In this document: positions 1 through 9,504 of the stretch, piece by piece
How positions within the stretch are numbered: the stretch's first letter is position 1
How the letters are laid out: every line of letters begins with the position of its first letter
From: Provencibacterium sp.
Lineage (GTDB): Bacteria; Bacillota; Clostridia; Oscillospirales; Ruminococcaceae
Direction: 5' to 3'
Assembly (NCBI GenBank): GCA_022792175.1
Contig: JAAWAN010000023.1
Span: forward strand, 62,001 to 126,000
Length of the DNA: 64,000 nt
Notes under the pieces: model-generated
Database searches by the model: none
What the model was told of the DNA's origin: nothing
The model's input: the letters and a program-made list of their open reading frames with translations, nothing else
Made by a program: the position numbers and the translations under genes

Positions 1-363
1 AGAATCCAAACGGAGGAAATGATTGCCGTCGAACTTAAAAGCAGCCGCCAAATGATTGGAAACGTCTATCTGGGAAAACGGGAATTTGATTCGCTCGAGC
101 TCGGCTTCGTTTTTCATCGAAGCTGCTGGGGAAAGGGCTATGCGCAGGAAAGCTGCCTTTGCCTGACTAGGCAGGCGTTTGATAACGGCATACACCGGAT
201 TTTTGCCGAATGCGACCCGCTCAATTCCCGCTCCTGGAGGCTGCTGGAACGGCTGGGATTTACGCGGGAGGCCCATTTGAGGCAGAATGTCTTTTTCCGA
301 AAAGACAGCGAAGGAAACCCCATCTGGAAGGACACCTATATCTATGCCCGGCTGCACCCCTGA
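1..363 (+). CDS. GNAT-family N-acetyltransferase, 5'-truncated by window edge
   Basis: Translation ...ELGFVFHRSCWGKGYAQESCLCLTRQAFDNGIHRIFAECDPLNSRSWRLLERLGFTREAHLR... matches the C-terminal half of a GNAT (RimJ/RimL-like) fold; no full N-terminus in window. Confidence 0.8.
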   Translation, partial: RIQTEEMIAVELKSSRQMIGNVYLGKREFDSLELGFVFHRSCWGKGYAQESCLCLTRQAFDNGIHRIFAECDPLNSRSWRLLERLGFTREAHLRQNVFFRKDSEGNPIWKDTYIYARLHP

Positions 364-398
364 AAGGTCCGCATGTCCGCCCATATAGTCAAAGCGCT

Positions 399-1664
399 TC
401 ATCCCGGACCTTTTTTGCGCTTTACTGCAGGCAGATGCAGCAGGAAGGTACAGCCGCCGCCGGGGGTATCCATAAGCGTGATCTCCCCGCCGTGCAGCCG
501 GATAATCTCCTGTACGATGGAGAGGCCTAGGCCGCTGTGCGAGCGGTCGGAGCGTGCGTCGTCCCCGCGCACAAAGCGGAGAAAGACACGGCTCTTTTGC
601 GCATCTGCAATCCCTCTGCCATGGTCGATAACGGCGATGCGCACTGTTTTCCCCTCCCGGACGGCTGAAAGCTGGATATCCCCCTCCCCGCCCGCATGGC
701 AGGCCGCATTGAGAACGAGGTTTTCCAGTGCCTGCCGCAACCGGAGGGCATCCCCAAAAATGGCGGGCAGCTCCTCCTGCTCCGGCAGGCAGAGAGAAAG
801 CCGGTGTCCCTGTTCCCGGACGGCCGGGCAGAGCCCCTCCGCCGTTTCAATCAGCAGTGTATCCAGCGAGATTTCGGCGCTCTGCAGAGTGAAGCCGGGC
901 GTATCCGCTCGGCTGAGAAGCAGCAGATCGTCCGCCAGCCGCCCCAGACGGTTGCACTCCCCGGTAATGGCCCGCACATAGCGCTCGGTTCCCGGCGGGT
1001 CGGCCAGAATGGCACAGGCGCTCGCGCCCATAGCCGCCAAAGGGGAGCGCAGCTCATGGCCGGCCGCTGCAATAAAGGCGTTCTGCTCCTTGATGCTTCT
1101 TTCGGTGGGGCGCACTGCCAGCTTCGCCAGCTTAAAGCTTAAAGCGGAAAGCGCCAGCAGCCCCGCACCCCCCGCCAGTAAAAACCGCCTGCGCAAAAGC
1201 CAGATGCCGTTTTCCTCCTCCCCGAGATGAAACAGCGCCAGCAGCGCATAGTCCCGCTGCCCTTCCGTTATCCGGCTATACAGGCAGCGGTAAGATTCCT
1301 GTTGCTCTCCCCTTAAACGAAAGCCTTCCCCCTCTTTGGCCCGCCCGGCCGCCTCCCTCAGCAAAACGGCGCGCGGGGTCTGCGGCTGCCAGCCACCGGA
1401 AAAATAGAGGGGGATGCCGTTATCCGCAATCGAGAGTATCAGCCGGTTTTCCCGCTCCAGCCGGCCCAGCCATGCGTTTTCAATCTCCCGCTCCTGCCGA
1501 AGGCGGCTTTGAAGCAGCTGGAAAACCTCCCGCTGGCCTCGCAGGCTCATTGCCCGGTACTCCCGCTCCATCACCCCATCCAGCGCCGCCATCAGCAGCA
1601 GGAGAACCGCTCCCGTCATCCCGGCGCAGAGAAGGAAAAAGCGCCGCCGCAGCCGGTTTAACAT
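399..1664 (-). CDS. Sensor histidine kinase (HisKA + HATPase_c)
   Basis: HELRSPLAAM H-box, N/G boxes (NLVLNAACHAGG, DHGRGI, HSGLGLSIVQEII), N-terminal TM segments; overlaps upstream response regulator. Confidence 0.93.
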   Translation of the reverse strand: MLNRLRRRFFLLCAGMTGAVLLLLMAALDGVMEREYRAMSLRGQREVFQLLQSRLRQEREIENAWLGRLERENRLILSIADNGIPLYFSGGWQPQTPRAVLLREAAGRAKEGEGFRLRGEQQESYRCLYSRITEGQRDYALLALFHLGEEENGIWLLRRRFLLAGGAGLLALSALSFKLAKLAVRPTERSIKEQNAFIAAAGHELRSPLAAMGASACAILADPPGTERYVRAITGECNRLGRLADDLLLLSRADTPGFTLQSAEISLDTLLIETAEGLCPAVREQGHRLSLCLPEQEELPAIFGDALRLRQALENLVLNAACHAGGEGDIQLSAVREGKTVRIAVIDHGRGIADAQKSRVFLRFVRGDDARSDRSHSGLGLSIVQEIIRLHGGEITLMDTPGGGCTFLLHLPAVKRKKGPG

Positions 1665-2353
1665 TCTTTTTCCTCCAGCCGGTAGCCCAGCGAACGCACC
1701 GTTACAATCCGGCAGCCGCTCTGGAGGGTGCGCAGCCGCCTGCGCAGAAAGTGGATATAGTTGTCCACACCCTGTTCCTCCGTTTCCGCCTCCGGCCCCC
1801 AGACTCGCAGATAGAGAAGCTCCCGGGGCAGCAGCTGCCCCCGGTTGCGGCAGAGCGTTTCAAAAAGCAGCCCCTCGGTTTTGGAAAGAATGCTCTCTCC
1901 TGCCGGGCCGCAGAGCCGCCTTTCGGCGGGAAAATAGGAGAGGTCTCCCGCATGCAGCTGTTCCCCCGCCTGCATGCGGGCAGGGCGGCGGATAAGCGCG
2001 CGGATGCGAGCGAGCAGCTCCTCCGGCTCAAAGGGCTTTACCAGATAGTCATCCGCCCCCGCATCCAGCCCATTCACCCGGTCGCCGAGCGCGCCCAGCG
2101 CCGTTAACAGCAAAACCGGGACGGCAATCCCCTTTTTCCGGATGCTTTCCAGTACCCTCAGCCCATCCATTTTTGGAAGCATTCGATCAAGCAGAATGCA
2201 GTCATAGGCATTCTGCAGCGCATAGTAGCAGCCGGTCTCTCCATCCCCGCAGCAGTCAAACTCATAACCGGCGCGCTTAAAATGCGCCGCCAGCGCATCG
2301 CACAGCACCGCGTCATCCTCCACCAGCAGAAGCTTCACTGATAATCCCTCCAT
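1658..2353 (-). CDS. OmpR/PhoB-family response regulator
   Basis: Receiver domain KLLLVEDDAVL...CILLDRMLPKMDGL...LVKPFEPEELLARIRAL plus winged-helix C-terminus; 7-nt overlap with histidine kinase. Confidence 0.94.
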   Translation of the reverse strand: MEGLSVKLLLVEDDAVLCDALAAHFKRAGYEFDCCGDGETGCYYALQNAYDCILLDRMLPKMDGLRVLESIRKKGIAVPVLLLTALGALGDRVNGLDAGADDYLVKPFEPEELLARIRALIRRPARMQAGEQLHAGDLSYFPAERRLCGPAGESILSKTEGLLFETLCRNRGQLLPRELLYLRVWGPEAETEEQGVDNYIHFLRRRLRTLQSGCRIVTVRSLGYRLEEKEC

Positions 2354-2482
2354 TTTCTCCTATCATAATGCAGGGCGAAAAAAACTGCAAGCCTTAAAAT
2401 GCAGCTTTCGGGTTTCAAGATTTTTTCAAAAAAAGGGCGCTATTCTTCTTTGTATCGATTATCCTTTCAGAAAGGAACGGTT

Positions 2483-4708
2483 ATGATGAAAAAAGCGTTT
2501 ATCCGTTTTCTGGCCCTGCTGCTGGCGGTGCTGCCGCTGAACGGTTGCGGGGAGAAGGCGCCTGCACCCGCTATTCCGGAGGAGGGATGGTATCAGGAAA
2601 CCGGGCTTTCCCTGCCTGAAGAGACGGGGACGATTATGGATTTTTCCCGCTTAAACGACGGCACCTTCACCCTGCTCAGCAATGCCGGACGCGCCTCCTC
2701 CTATGGTCCCTGGCAGGTCTGGCAGAGTAAGAATGGCGAAAGCTGGTCCGCCCTTCCGGTCCCCCTGCCGGCTGGGCAGGAGAAAGGCTTTGCGCTGATA
2801 GCCGCCCGTTTTTTGCCGGATGGCGCTCTTGCGCTCATCAGCCTGGAAAGCTTTGAAACGACAGAAGAGGAACAGGTAATGGATATCACCTACCGCTATA
2901 CCCTGCTTTCCCGGAAAGGGGAGGAGCAGCAAAGCGCCGTCTTTTCCCGCCACTGCAGCCAGCCGGTCAAATCACTGCGGCTGACCGAGAGCGGCGATCT
3001 GCTGCTGGAAGAGGCGGATAAGCTCTTTTTGCTGGATGGCGGCACACTCGAGGAAAAGCGGCAGTTTGGCGCAGGGGATTCCCAACTCTGCGATTATGCC
3101 TGCCGGGGCGATACCCTCTATCTCACCGCCGCCGATGCCATACAAAGCTACAGCCTTTCCTCCGGGGAGATGACCGGCTCTTTTGAAACTCGGGAAACGA
3201 TACGCAGCTTCTATGCCTTCGGCGCCATGAACAGCCGGGCGAGCGAGCGGCTGATTCTCCCTGCCGAAGACCGGGATTCCCTCTATTACTGCGACCAGAA
3301 CGGCATATGGGCGCACACCGACGGCGGCGGCCTGACAGAAGAGATTATGGACAGCTCCGGCAGCTCCCTTTCGCTGCCCACCCGCAAGCCGAGAAGCTTC
3401 TGCGCGCTGCCGGACGGGTTCTGTATCCTCTTTGAGGAGGGGGAAGGCTATCACCTCTCCAGCTTTCGGTATACCGAGGGCACCCGGCCGAATAACGGAG
3501 AGCTGAAGGTCTACTGTATGAACAACTTCCGCGACGGGCGGCTGCGTCAGGCCATCAGCTTATATGAGCTGGATACGGGGGTTCAGGTGGATTACCGGAT
3601 TGGCCAGCCGGCAGACAGCGAAGGCCGCCTCACCATCAGCTATTCGGACGCCATGCGCACCCTCGTTACCGAGCTGATGGCGGGAAACGGCCCGGATGTG
3701 TTGATTTTTGAGGGAATGCCGCCATCCGTGCTTATCCAGAAGGGGGTGCTGCTAAACCTTAGCGCTCTCGCAGCCCCGCACCTGGAAAAGGGCGAATGGC
3801 TCCCCGACATCAGCGACGGGTTTCGCCGGCCGGACGGCAGCCTGTATGGCATTTCGGCAAGCTTCAGCCTGCCCGCTCTGTTTGGAAAGAGCGAAACCCT
3901 TCGTGAGGTTTCGGATTTTGACAGCTTTGTTCGCTGGATAGAACGCCTTGCTGCAGAAAGCCCCGAGCTGCGCCCCACCGAGGATCTCTCCCCGGAATAT
4001 CTTTTCACCTTTTTCTATCCGCTCTGCCACAGCGCCTGGGAGGGAGACGGAGATGCCCGCGAGCCCATTTCACATTTTCTTTCAAATATCGAGCGCATTC
4101 AGCAGCTGCATATTCCTTCGATACCGATACGAAACGACCTCGATATCGCCGCCTGGCATGAGGGACATATCGCGCTGGCGCTCGGCAGCCTGCGCTCGGT
4201 CTCCCAGCTGGCAAATATGGCAAGCCTTCTGCATGCTGGCGGCCGCGAAGGAGAACTGAAGCTGATGACAGGCTTCGAGGAAGGTTGCTTTTTGCCCGGC
4301 AGCGTCTTAACGGTCAACGCAAACGGGCGCACCGAACAGGCGCAGAAATTTATCGAAACCGTTTTGGATGCACGCTGCCAGCAGTATGAGTATTATGACG
4401 GCATGCCGGTCAACCGCCTCGTTCTCGAGCAGCAGCTCTCCGAGGCGGACAGCCAGCACCGGGAAGTCGGCTATGTCATTGAGGGGTTGGATGATATCCG
4501 GCTGCATGTGGAAAACGCCTGGCCGGATGAGGCCTTCGCCGCCCGCTTTTGGGAGATGGTGGCTGCCGCAAAGCACCCCGCCCGGATGGATAACGAGGAG
4601 TTTAACGCCTTTATCGATACCTTCTTCCCCTGCTTTTATGGAGGCGAATCGATAGAAGAAGCGCTGGGCGCCTATCTGGACCGTCTGAGCCTGCAGGCTC
4701 TGGAATAA
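2483..4708 (+). CDS. Lipoprotein; extracellular solute-binding protein (family 1-like) with long N-terminal domain
   Basis: MMKKAFIRFLALLLAVLPLNGCG lipobox; C-terminal half LKVYCMNNFRDGRLRQAISLYE...GPDVLIFEGMPPSVLIQKGVLLNLSAL typical of ABC sugar binding proteins. Start chosen at 2483 (in frame with the 2399 ORF; SD aaaggaacgg). Confidence 0.75.
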   Translation: MMKKAFIRFLALLLAVLPLNGCGEKAPAPAIPEEGWYQETGLSLPEETGTIMDFSRLNDGTFTLLSNAGRASSYGPWQVWQSKNGESWSALPVPLPAGQEKGFALIAARFLPDGALALISLESFETTEEEQVMDITYRYTLLSRKGEEQQSAVFSRHCSQPVKSLRLTESGDLLLEEADKLFLLDGGTLEEKRQFGAGDSQLCDYACRGDTLYLTAADAIQSYSLSSGEMTGSFETRETIRSFYAFGAMNSRASERLILPAEDRDSLYYCDQNGIWAHTDGGGLTEEIMDSSGSSLSLPTRKPRSFCALPDGFCILFEEGEGYHLSSFRYTEGTRPNNGELKVYCMNNFRDGRLRQAISLYELDTGVQVDYRIGQPADSEGRLTISYSDAMRTLVTELMAGNGPDVLIFEGMPPSVLIQKGVLLNLSALAAPHLEKGEWLPDISDGFRRPDGSLYGISASFSLPALFGKSETLREVSDFDSFVRWIERLAAESPELRPTEDLSPEYLFTFFYPLCHSAWEGDGDAREPISHFLSNIERIQQLHIPSIPIRNDLDIAAWHEGHIALALGSLRSVSQLANMASLLHAGGREGELKLMTGFEEGCFLPGSVLTVNANGRTEQAQKFIETVLDARCQQYEYYDGMPVNRLVLEQQLSEADSQHREVGYVIEGLDDIRLHVENAWPDEAFAARFWEMVAAAKHPARMDNEEFNAFIDTFFPCFYGGESIEEALGAYLDRLSLQALE

Positions 4709-4879
4709 CCTCCGGCCGGCCCGCCCCCAAGCGGGGCGGACGGCATCTGCAGTCCGTCGAGCGGCCGCGCGCGGTGCAAAGATCCTGCTGCTGGCACCGG
4801 TTCGCTGTTTTCTTTTTGCAGGAATATCCTCTTCCCTTCGCGGGTATGCTTTTATATACAGTCCGAGGGAGGGAAAGCC

Positions 4880-5956
4880 ATGCCGGAATATGAAGACCGG
4901 ATTCATTTTATTGTCAATGTTTTGTTTATCGCCACCATCATCGGGCTAATTCTGGCAGTACTGCGGCTGGTCGTTCCCTATACGCTGCCCTTTCTCACCG
5001 GCCTTTTCATCGCCTTTGTTTTAAAGCCGGTTACTCTGTTCATCACCCGCAACACCCCCTTTAGAAGGCGTTCGGTTTCGATTGCAGTCATTGCGCTCTT
5101 TTATCTTATTCTGACTTCGCTGCTGTTGGCGGTGCTGGCCATTATTTTTTCGCAGCTGGGCCGTCTGCTGCAGATGCTGCCGCAATTTTATTCCGAAGGG
5201 CTGGAGCCGCTGCTGGGCGCTGCCAATGCCTTTCTCTACTCCGCCCTGCAGGCGCTCTCGCCGGATGCGGCCGGTCCCTTCGGCGAATTTCTGGACCGGA
5301 TACCCGCCGCCATCGGAGAGATGGTCAGCGGCCTTTCAGCAGATGCCGTCGGCTGGGCCGCCGGCGCCCTCAAGGGACTCCCGATGTTTTTGACAACGCT
5401 GCTTTTCACCGTTATTTCCTCTATTCTCATCTCCGCGGACTATACCGCCGTTACCAGCTTTCTGCTGCGCCAGCTTCCCTTAAAATACCGCCATATGCTG
5501 CTGGATGCGAAGGATTTCATGGTCGGTTCCTTTTTCCGAATGCTCAAAGCCTATATCATGATTCTGGCCATTACGATGGTGGAGCTGGTTTTAGGGCTCT
5601 GGCTGCTGGATGTGGAGCTGGCGCTGGTCATCGGCGTTCTCATCGCGGCGCTGGATATTCTGCCGCTCATCGGAACAGGCGGCATTCTTGTTCCCTGGGC
5701 GCTGATCGAGCTGATGCATGGCCGGTATTTTCTCGGCACTGGGCTACTGGTCCTGCTGGCCGTCGTCTCCGTCGTCCGTCAGATGATTGAGCCGAAAATT
5801 GTCGGCAGCCAGCTCGGGCTGCACCCGGTAGTGACTATTGCTGCCATGTATCTTGGCCTGCGGGCCTTCGGCTTTCTGGGGCTGCTGCTGGCCCCGATGT
5901 GCACGCTGCTGCTGCAGTATCTCAACGATAACGGAAAGATTCGGCTATATAAATAG
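4880..5956 (+). CDS. AI-2E family transporter / sporulation integral membrane protein YtvI-like
   Basis: Polytopic; VLRLVVPYTLPFLTGLFIAFVLKPVTLFITR...DILPLIGTGGILVPWALIELMHGRYFLGTGLL...IEPKIVGSQLGLHPVVTIAAMYLGLRAFG matches the family. Confidence 0.88.
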   Translation: MPEYEDRIHFIVNVLFIATIIGLILAVLRLVVPYTLPFLTGLFIAFVLKPVTLFITRNTPFRRRSVSIAVIALFYLILTSLLLAVLAIIFSQLGRLLQMLPQFYSEGLEPLLGAANAFLYSALQALSPDAAGPFGEFLDRIPAAIGEMVSGLSADAVGWAAGALKGLPMFLTTLLFTVISSILISADYTAVTSFLLRQLPLKYRHMLLDAKDFMVGSFFRMLKAYIMILAITMVELVLGLWLLDVELALVIGVLIAALDILPLIGTGGILVPWALIELMHGRYFLGTGLLVLLAVVSVVRQMIEPKIVGSQLGLHPVVTIAAMYLGLRAFGFLGLLLAPMCTLLLQYLNDNGKIRLYK

Positions 5957-6008
5957 AAGAGCTGCCGGCCGGGAAAGAGAAAATTTTTCCGACCGGCAGC
6001 CTCTTCTT
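5955..6008 (+). terminator. Hairpin, probable intrinsic terminator
   Basis: gctgccggccggg ... ccgaccggcagc stem followed by ctcttcttt, directly after the YtvI-like gene. Confidence 0.5.
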
Positions 6009-6075
6009 TAAAAAGCGGAGGGCCGCAGAACAGTATATTGCGGAAAAAGCCCCCTCCTTTTTCAAAAGCTCTGCC

Positions 6076-6124
6076 AAAAAGGCGGTATGCCTGCCCTTTA
6101 CCGGGCGCATACCGCCTTTCTTTT
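6076..6124. terminator. Bidirectional intrinsic terminator between convergent genes
   Basis: aaaaaggcggtatgc ... gcataccgcctttctttt perfect stem with A-tract/T-tract. Confidence 0.75.
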
Positions 6125-6153
6125 ATTACCGGCCCGGACGAACAACTTTCTGC

Positions 6154-6924
6154 TTATTGTTTGCGCTTTTCGTAAATCATCCGCAGCCCGTCGAGCGTCA
6201 GCGTGCGGTCGATGCAGTAAAACAGATCAGGCTGCTGCTGCCCGATGAGCTGGGCCAGCCCGCCGGTGCCGATGACCCTGGCCGGCTGCCCGATCTCCCG
6301 CCGCATCTGCGCGACGATACCGCTGACCGCCCCCACATAGCCGAACATAACGCCGGCCTGCACGCTGCCAACCGTATTGCGGCCGATGGCCGAATCCACC
6401 CGCACCAGCTCAACGCGCGGAAGCTTAGCCGTTTTCTCAAAGAGCGCGCCCATCGAAATTTTAATGCCGGGATAGATGGCGCCGCCCAGATAAGCCCCCG
6501 TTTCTGAAAGCAGATCGAAGGTGGTCGCCGTACCGAAATCGACAATAATCAGCGGCCCGCCATAGCGCGCGAAAGCGGAAACACCGTTTACCAGCCGGTC
6601 CGCCCCCACCTCGCGGGGATGCTCATAGAGATTTTCAATCGGGCAGGCGATATTTTCCCCCACCACCAGCGGGACGCGCCCCACATATTTTTTCATTGCA
6701 TTCTGCACCGAATACATCACCTGCGGCACCACCGTTGAGATGATGACATCTTCTATCTGGCCGTGCTCTATCTCATTGATAGAGAAAAACTGGGTGAGGA
6801 AAAGCCCGATTTCATCCGAGGTGATATCCCGATTGGTTCCCAGACGAAAACGCGCTTTTACCTGCTCCCCATCATATACGCCAAACTCAATGTTGGTATT
6901 TCCAATATCAATCGCCAGCAGCAT
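6154..6924 (-). CDS. coaX: Type III pantothenate kinase
   Basis: MLLAIDIGNTNIEFGVYDG...GADRLVNGVSAFARYGGPLIIVDFGTATTFD...GGAIYPGIKISMGALFEKTAKLP; start placed at 6924 (MLLAIDIGN). Confidence 0.95.
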   Translation of the reverse strand: MLLAIDIGNTNIEFGVYDGEQVKARFRLGTNRDITSDEIGLFLTQFFSINEIEHGQIEDVIISTVVPQVMYSVQNAMKKYVGRVPLVVGENIACPIENLYEHPREVGADRLVNGVSAFARYGGPLIIVDFGTATTFDLLSETGAYLGGAIYPGIKISMGALFEKTAKLPRVELVRVDSAIGRNTVGSVQAGVMFGYVGAVSGIVAQMRREIGQPARVIGTGGLAQLIGQQQPDLFYCIDRTLTLDGLRMIYEKRKQ

Positions 6925-7002
6925 AAAACCGCTTCCTCTCCCCTTCACTTATCGCCCCTATTTTAACCCGGCAATACCGGCAAGTCAAGAGGGTAAAAGC
7001 CC

Positions 7003-8061
7003 TTACTTTGCCGCTATGCCGGCAAAGCGCGCCCTTCCTTTCTTCAGCATCGTGTGCTCGGCAATCAGCAGCGCCGTATAGAGGATAAACAGCGGGTCAC
7101 TCAGAAAACCGGTCTTCTCGGTAAAAAAGGCGCTGATAAAGCTGCCGCCGAGAACCAGCGCATAGATCATGGCCACCCCTGTACAGTTTAGGAAAAGCAT
7201 GGCGACGCAGTAGCCGATACAGAGCCAGAGCGAAAGAGAGAGCGCAAAGCGGATAACCCCGCCTCCCAAAAGGTCACAAAGCAGAAAATTTCGTATTCCC
7301 TGCATGCCGCTGAGCTCCAGATCATAGCCGGCGCCGCGGCCAAAGAGCATTTCCGCCGTTTGAAAATCCCGGATCTGCAAAAAAGAGGAGGATAAAAGCG
7401 ATTGCCTTTCCGCCGCCGACATGCTCTCCACCAGCGCCGCCGGCTGGCTCCAGCGAACGGCAAAATAAAGGGAGGGCAGCATCACTGCGGCGAGCGCGAC
7501 AATCACCGTCGCCTTAAAAAAGCGGCTATACTGGGCGGAAACCAGAAAAAAGGCGCCGGTGCATAGGCCTGCCCCGATAATTCGCCAGGCCCAGTCGGTA
7601 TTTTCCATTTTAAATCCGGCAAGAACCAGAACCGACAGGATAAGCGCGCAAAGGGTGATATTCATCAGCAGGTTGTCCAGCCGGTCCACCCGGTCGATAT
7701 AGTAGATGATCCCTGCCCACAGCACCAGCGCACAGAGAATGGCCGGATAACGCTCGATCATATGCGCCTTAAAGGGGGAATAGGTGAAATTCATCCCGTC
7801 GCACAGCAGGTAGAGCAGCAGCAGAACGCTCAGCGTCCGGCAGCCGCAGGTGCGGTCAAGCGCCAGTGAGCGCAGCCTGCGGGGACTGCCCCCATAGCGC
7901 AGCGCGCAGCCCAGAATCAGGCTGGCAATGAGCAGTCCCACTGCGATGAAGACGGCCATCCAGCCTTTTTCTCCGAAGACCGGGCCGGTTAAAAAGGCGG
8001 CCAATGCAATCTGCAGCGCCAGATGAGGCGCCTGGCTCAGCCGGTTTTTGATTTTTCCCAT
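7003..8061 (-). CDS. Polytopic membrane protein of unknown function
   Basis: Many hydrophobic segments, extracellular loop ...FLQIRDFQTAEMLFGRGAGYDLELSG... (weakly O-antigen-ligase-like); no family recognised with confidence. Confidence 0.6.
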   Translation of the reverse strand: MGKIKNRLSQAPHLALQIALAAFLTGPVFGEKGWMAVFIAVGLLIASLILGCALRYGGSPRRLRSLALDRTCGCRTLSVLLLLYLLCDGMNFTYSPFKAHMIERYPAILCALVLWAGIIYYIDRVDRLDNLLMNITLCALILSVLVLAGFKMENTDWAWRIIGAGLCTGAFFLVSAQYSRFFKATVIVALAAVMLPSLYFAVRWSQPAALVESMSAAERQSLLSSSFLQIRDFQTAEMLFGRGAGYDLELSGMQGIRNFLLCDLLGGGVIRFALSLSLWLCIGYCVAMLFLNCTGVAMIYALVLGGSFISAFFTEKTGFLSDPLFILYTALLIAEHTMLKKGRARFAGIAAK

Positions 8062-8207
8062 ACCATCCCTCCCTGAGGATGACAGAATATGGCGGTCACC
8101 CGGTATTATGGGATGCCGGATGCCGGGCTATACACTTTACCTTTTGGCACAAACGCGCTAAAATAGGAGAAAGAAAAGAGAGCCCTCGAAAGGAAAGGAT
8201 TTCGCTG

Positions 8208-9365
8208 ATGAAAATTATCCATACTGCCGACTGGCATATCGGCCGAACGCTGTTTGAATATTCCCTGATTGACGACCAGCGCCTTTTCCTCCGGTGGCTC
8301 ACTGAGCTTGCCGCTGCAGAAGAGGCGGATGCCATTTTGATCGCTGGAGATATCTATAATCGTGCCGTTCCCAGCACTCAGGCGGTCGAGCTGCTCGATG
8401 AAACCTTCTCCGAGCTGATACTGAACCGGCGCATTCCGCTTTATGTCATCGCCGGAAACCACGACTGCCCTGAGCGCCTCTCCTTCTGCAGCCGGCTGCT
8501 GGAGGATGCCGGCCTGCATCTGGCCGGATCGGTCGCCCAGCGCGCCCATCTCCCTTTGGAGAAGGACGGCGTAAAGCTCACCCTTCACCTGCTCCCATAC
8601 TTCACCCCGCCCGAGGTGCGTGCGCTCTACCCGGAAGAGGAGATTTCTTCTTTTAACGATGCCTTTGCCTGCCTGATGCAGCAGGATCGCCCGCTGCTCG
8701 AGCCCTCGCGTTTTCATCTGCTGGCGGCACACGGCTTTTTTATCCAGACGGGCAGCGCGGATGAAACGGTCTATTCCCAGTCTGAACTGTCGGTCGGCGC
8801 AGTGGATGCGATGGACCTCTCCCTGGCCCGGGGCTATCAATATATCGCCCTGGGGCATCTGCATGCCCCGCAACGCGCGGGAAAATGCGCGCGCTATGCC
8901 GGGTCCCCGCTCAAATACTCCCTCTCCGAAACCCATCAGCGCAAATCGGTCAGCATTCTGGAAATCGGGCCAAACGGTGAATTTTCGCTCAGCGAGCGGC
9001 TTTATCGCCCGCGCAGGGACGTCCGGGTGATAGAGGGGAGCTTTCAGCAGCTGCTCGATCCCAAAAACCAGGGGCAAGAAAGCCTGCAGGATTATGTCTA
9101 TGCCAACATTCTGGGCGAGGAGGCGGTGCTTTTTGCCCTGCAGAAACTGCGAAACATTTTTCCCAACATTCTCGGCCTGCAGTTTATGGTGCCGCAGGGA
9201 GAAGAAGCGCCCGTTTTGGCAGAATCCCCGCTGTCCGGCGAGTCCATGGAGGAGCTGTTCGAACGCTTTTATCAGCAGATTACCGGGGAACCGCTCACCA
9301 AAGAACGCCGGCAGCTGGTCGCTGCCATATGCGCTGCCGCCCTTTCCGACAGCCCGGAGGAATAG
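8208..9365 (+). CDS. sbcD: Exonuclease SbcCD subunit D
   Basis: MKIIHTADWHIGRTLFEYSLIDDQRLFLRWL...ILIAGDIYNRAVPS...VIAGNHDCPERL...ALGHLHAPQ calcineurin-like phosphoesterase motifs; start set to 8208. Confidence 0.95.
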   Translation: MKIIHTADWHIGRTLFEYSLIDDQRLFLRWLTELAAAEEADAILIAGDIYNRAVPSTQAVELLDETFSELILNRRIPLYVIAGNHDCPERLSFCSRLLEDAGLHLAGSVAQRAHLPLEKDGVKLTLHLLPYFTPPEVRALYPEEEISSFNDAFACLMQQDRPLLEPSRFHLLAAHGFFIQTGSADETVYSQSELSVGAVDAMDLSLARGYQYIALGHLHAPQRAGKCARYAGSPLKYSLSETHQRKSVSILEIGPNGEFSLSERLYRPRRDVRVIEGSFQQLLDPKNQGQESLQDYVYANILGEEAVLFALQKLRNIFPNILGLQFMVPQGEEAPVLAESPLSGESMEELFERFYQQITGEPLTKERRQLVAAICAAALSDSPEE

Positions 9366-9371
9366 GGCAAT

Positions 9372-9407
9372 GAAAAAACAGCTGCAAAGAAAGCAGGCTG
9401 TTTTTTC
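9372..9407 (+). terminator. Terminator-like hairpin between sbcD and sbcC
   Basis: gaaaaaacagc ... gctgttttttc stem with T-run. Confidence 0.4.
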
Positions 9408-9504
9408 GCCCACCGCCCGTTTATGGCCACCTGCCAAAAACCGGCGGCACACCCCTTAGCGTTAACCTTCCATCTTTTTATCTCGGAAAGGCAGGATAAA
9501 CGAT

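Noticed and set aside
8106-9452. Long minus-strand ORF (448 aa) opposite sbcD
   Set aside because: Antisense shadow of a clearly conserved sbcD; typical of GC-rich coding DNA; translation has no recognisable motifs.
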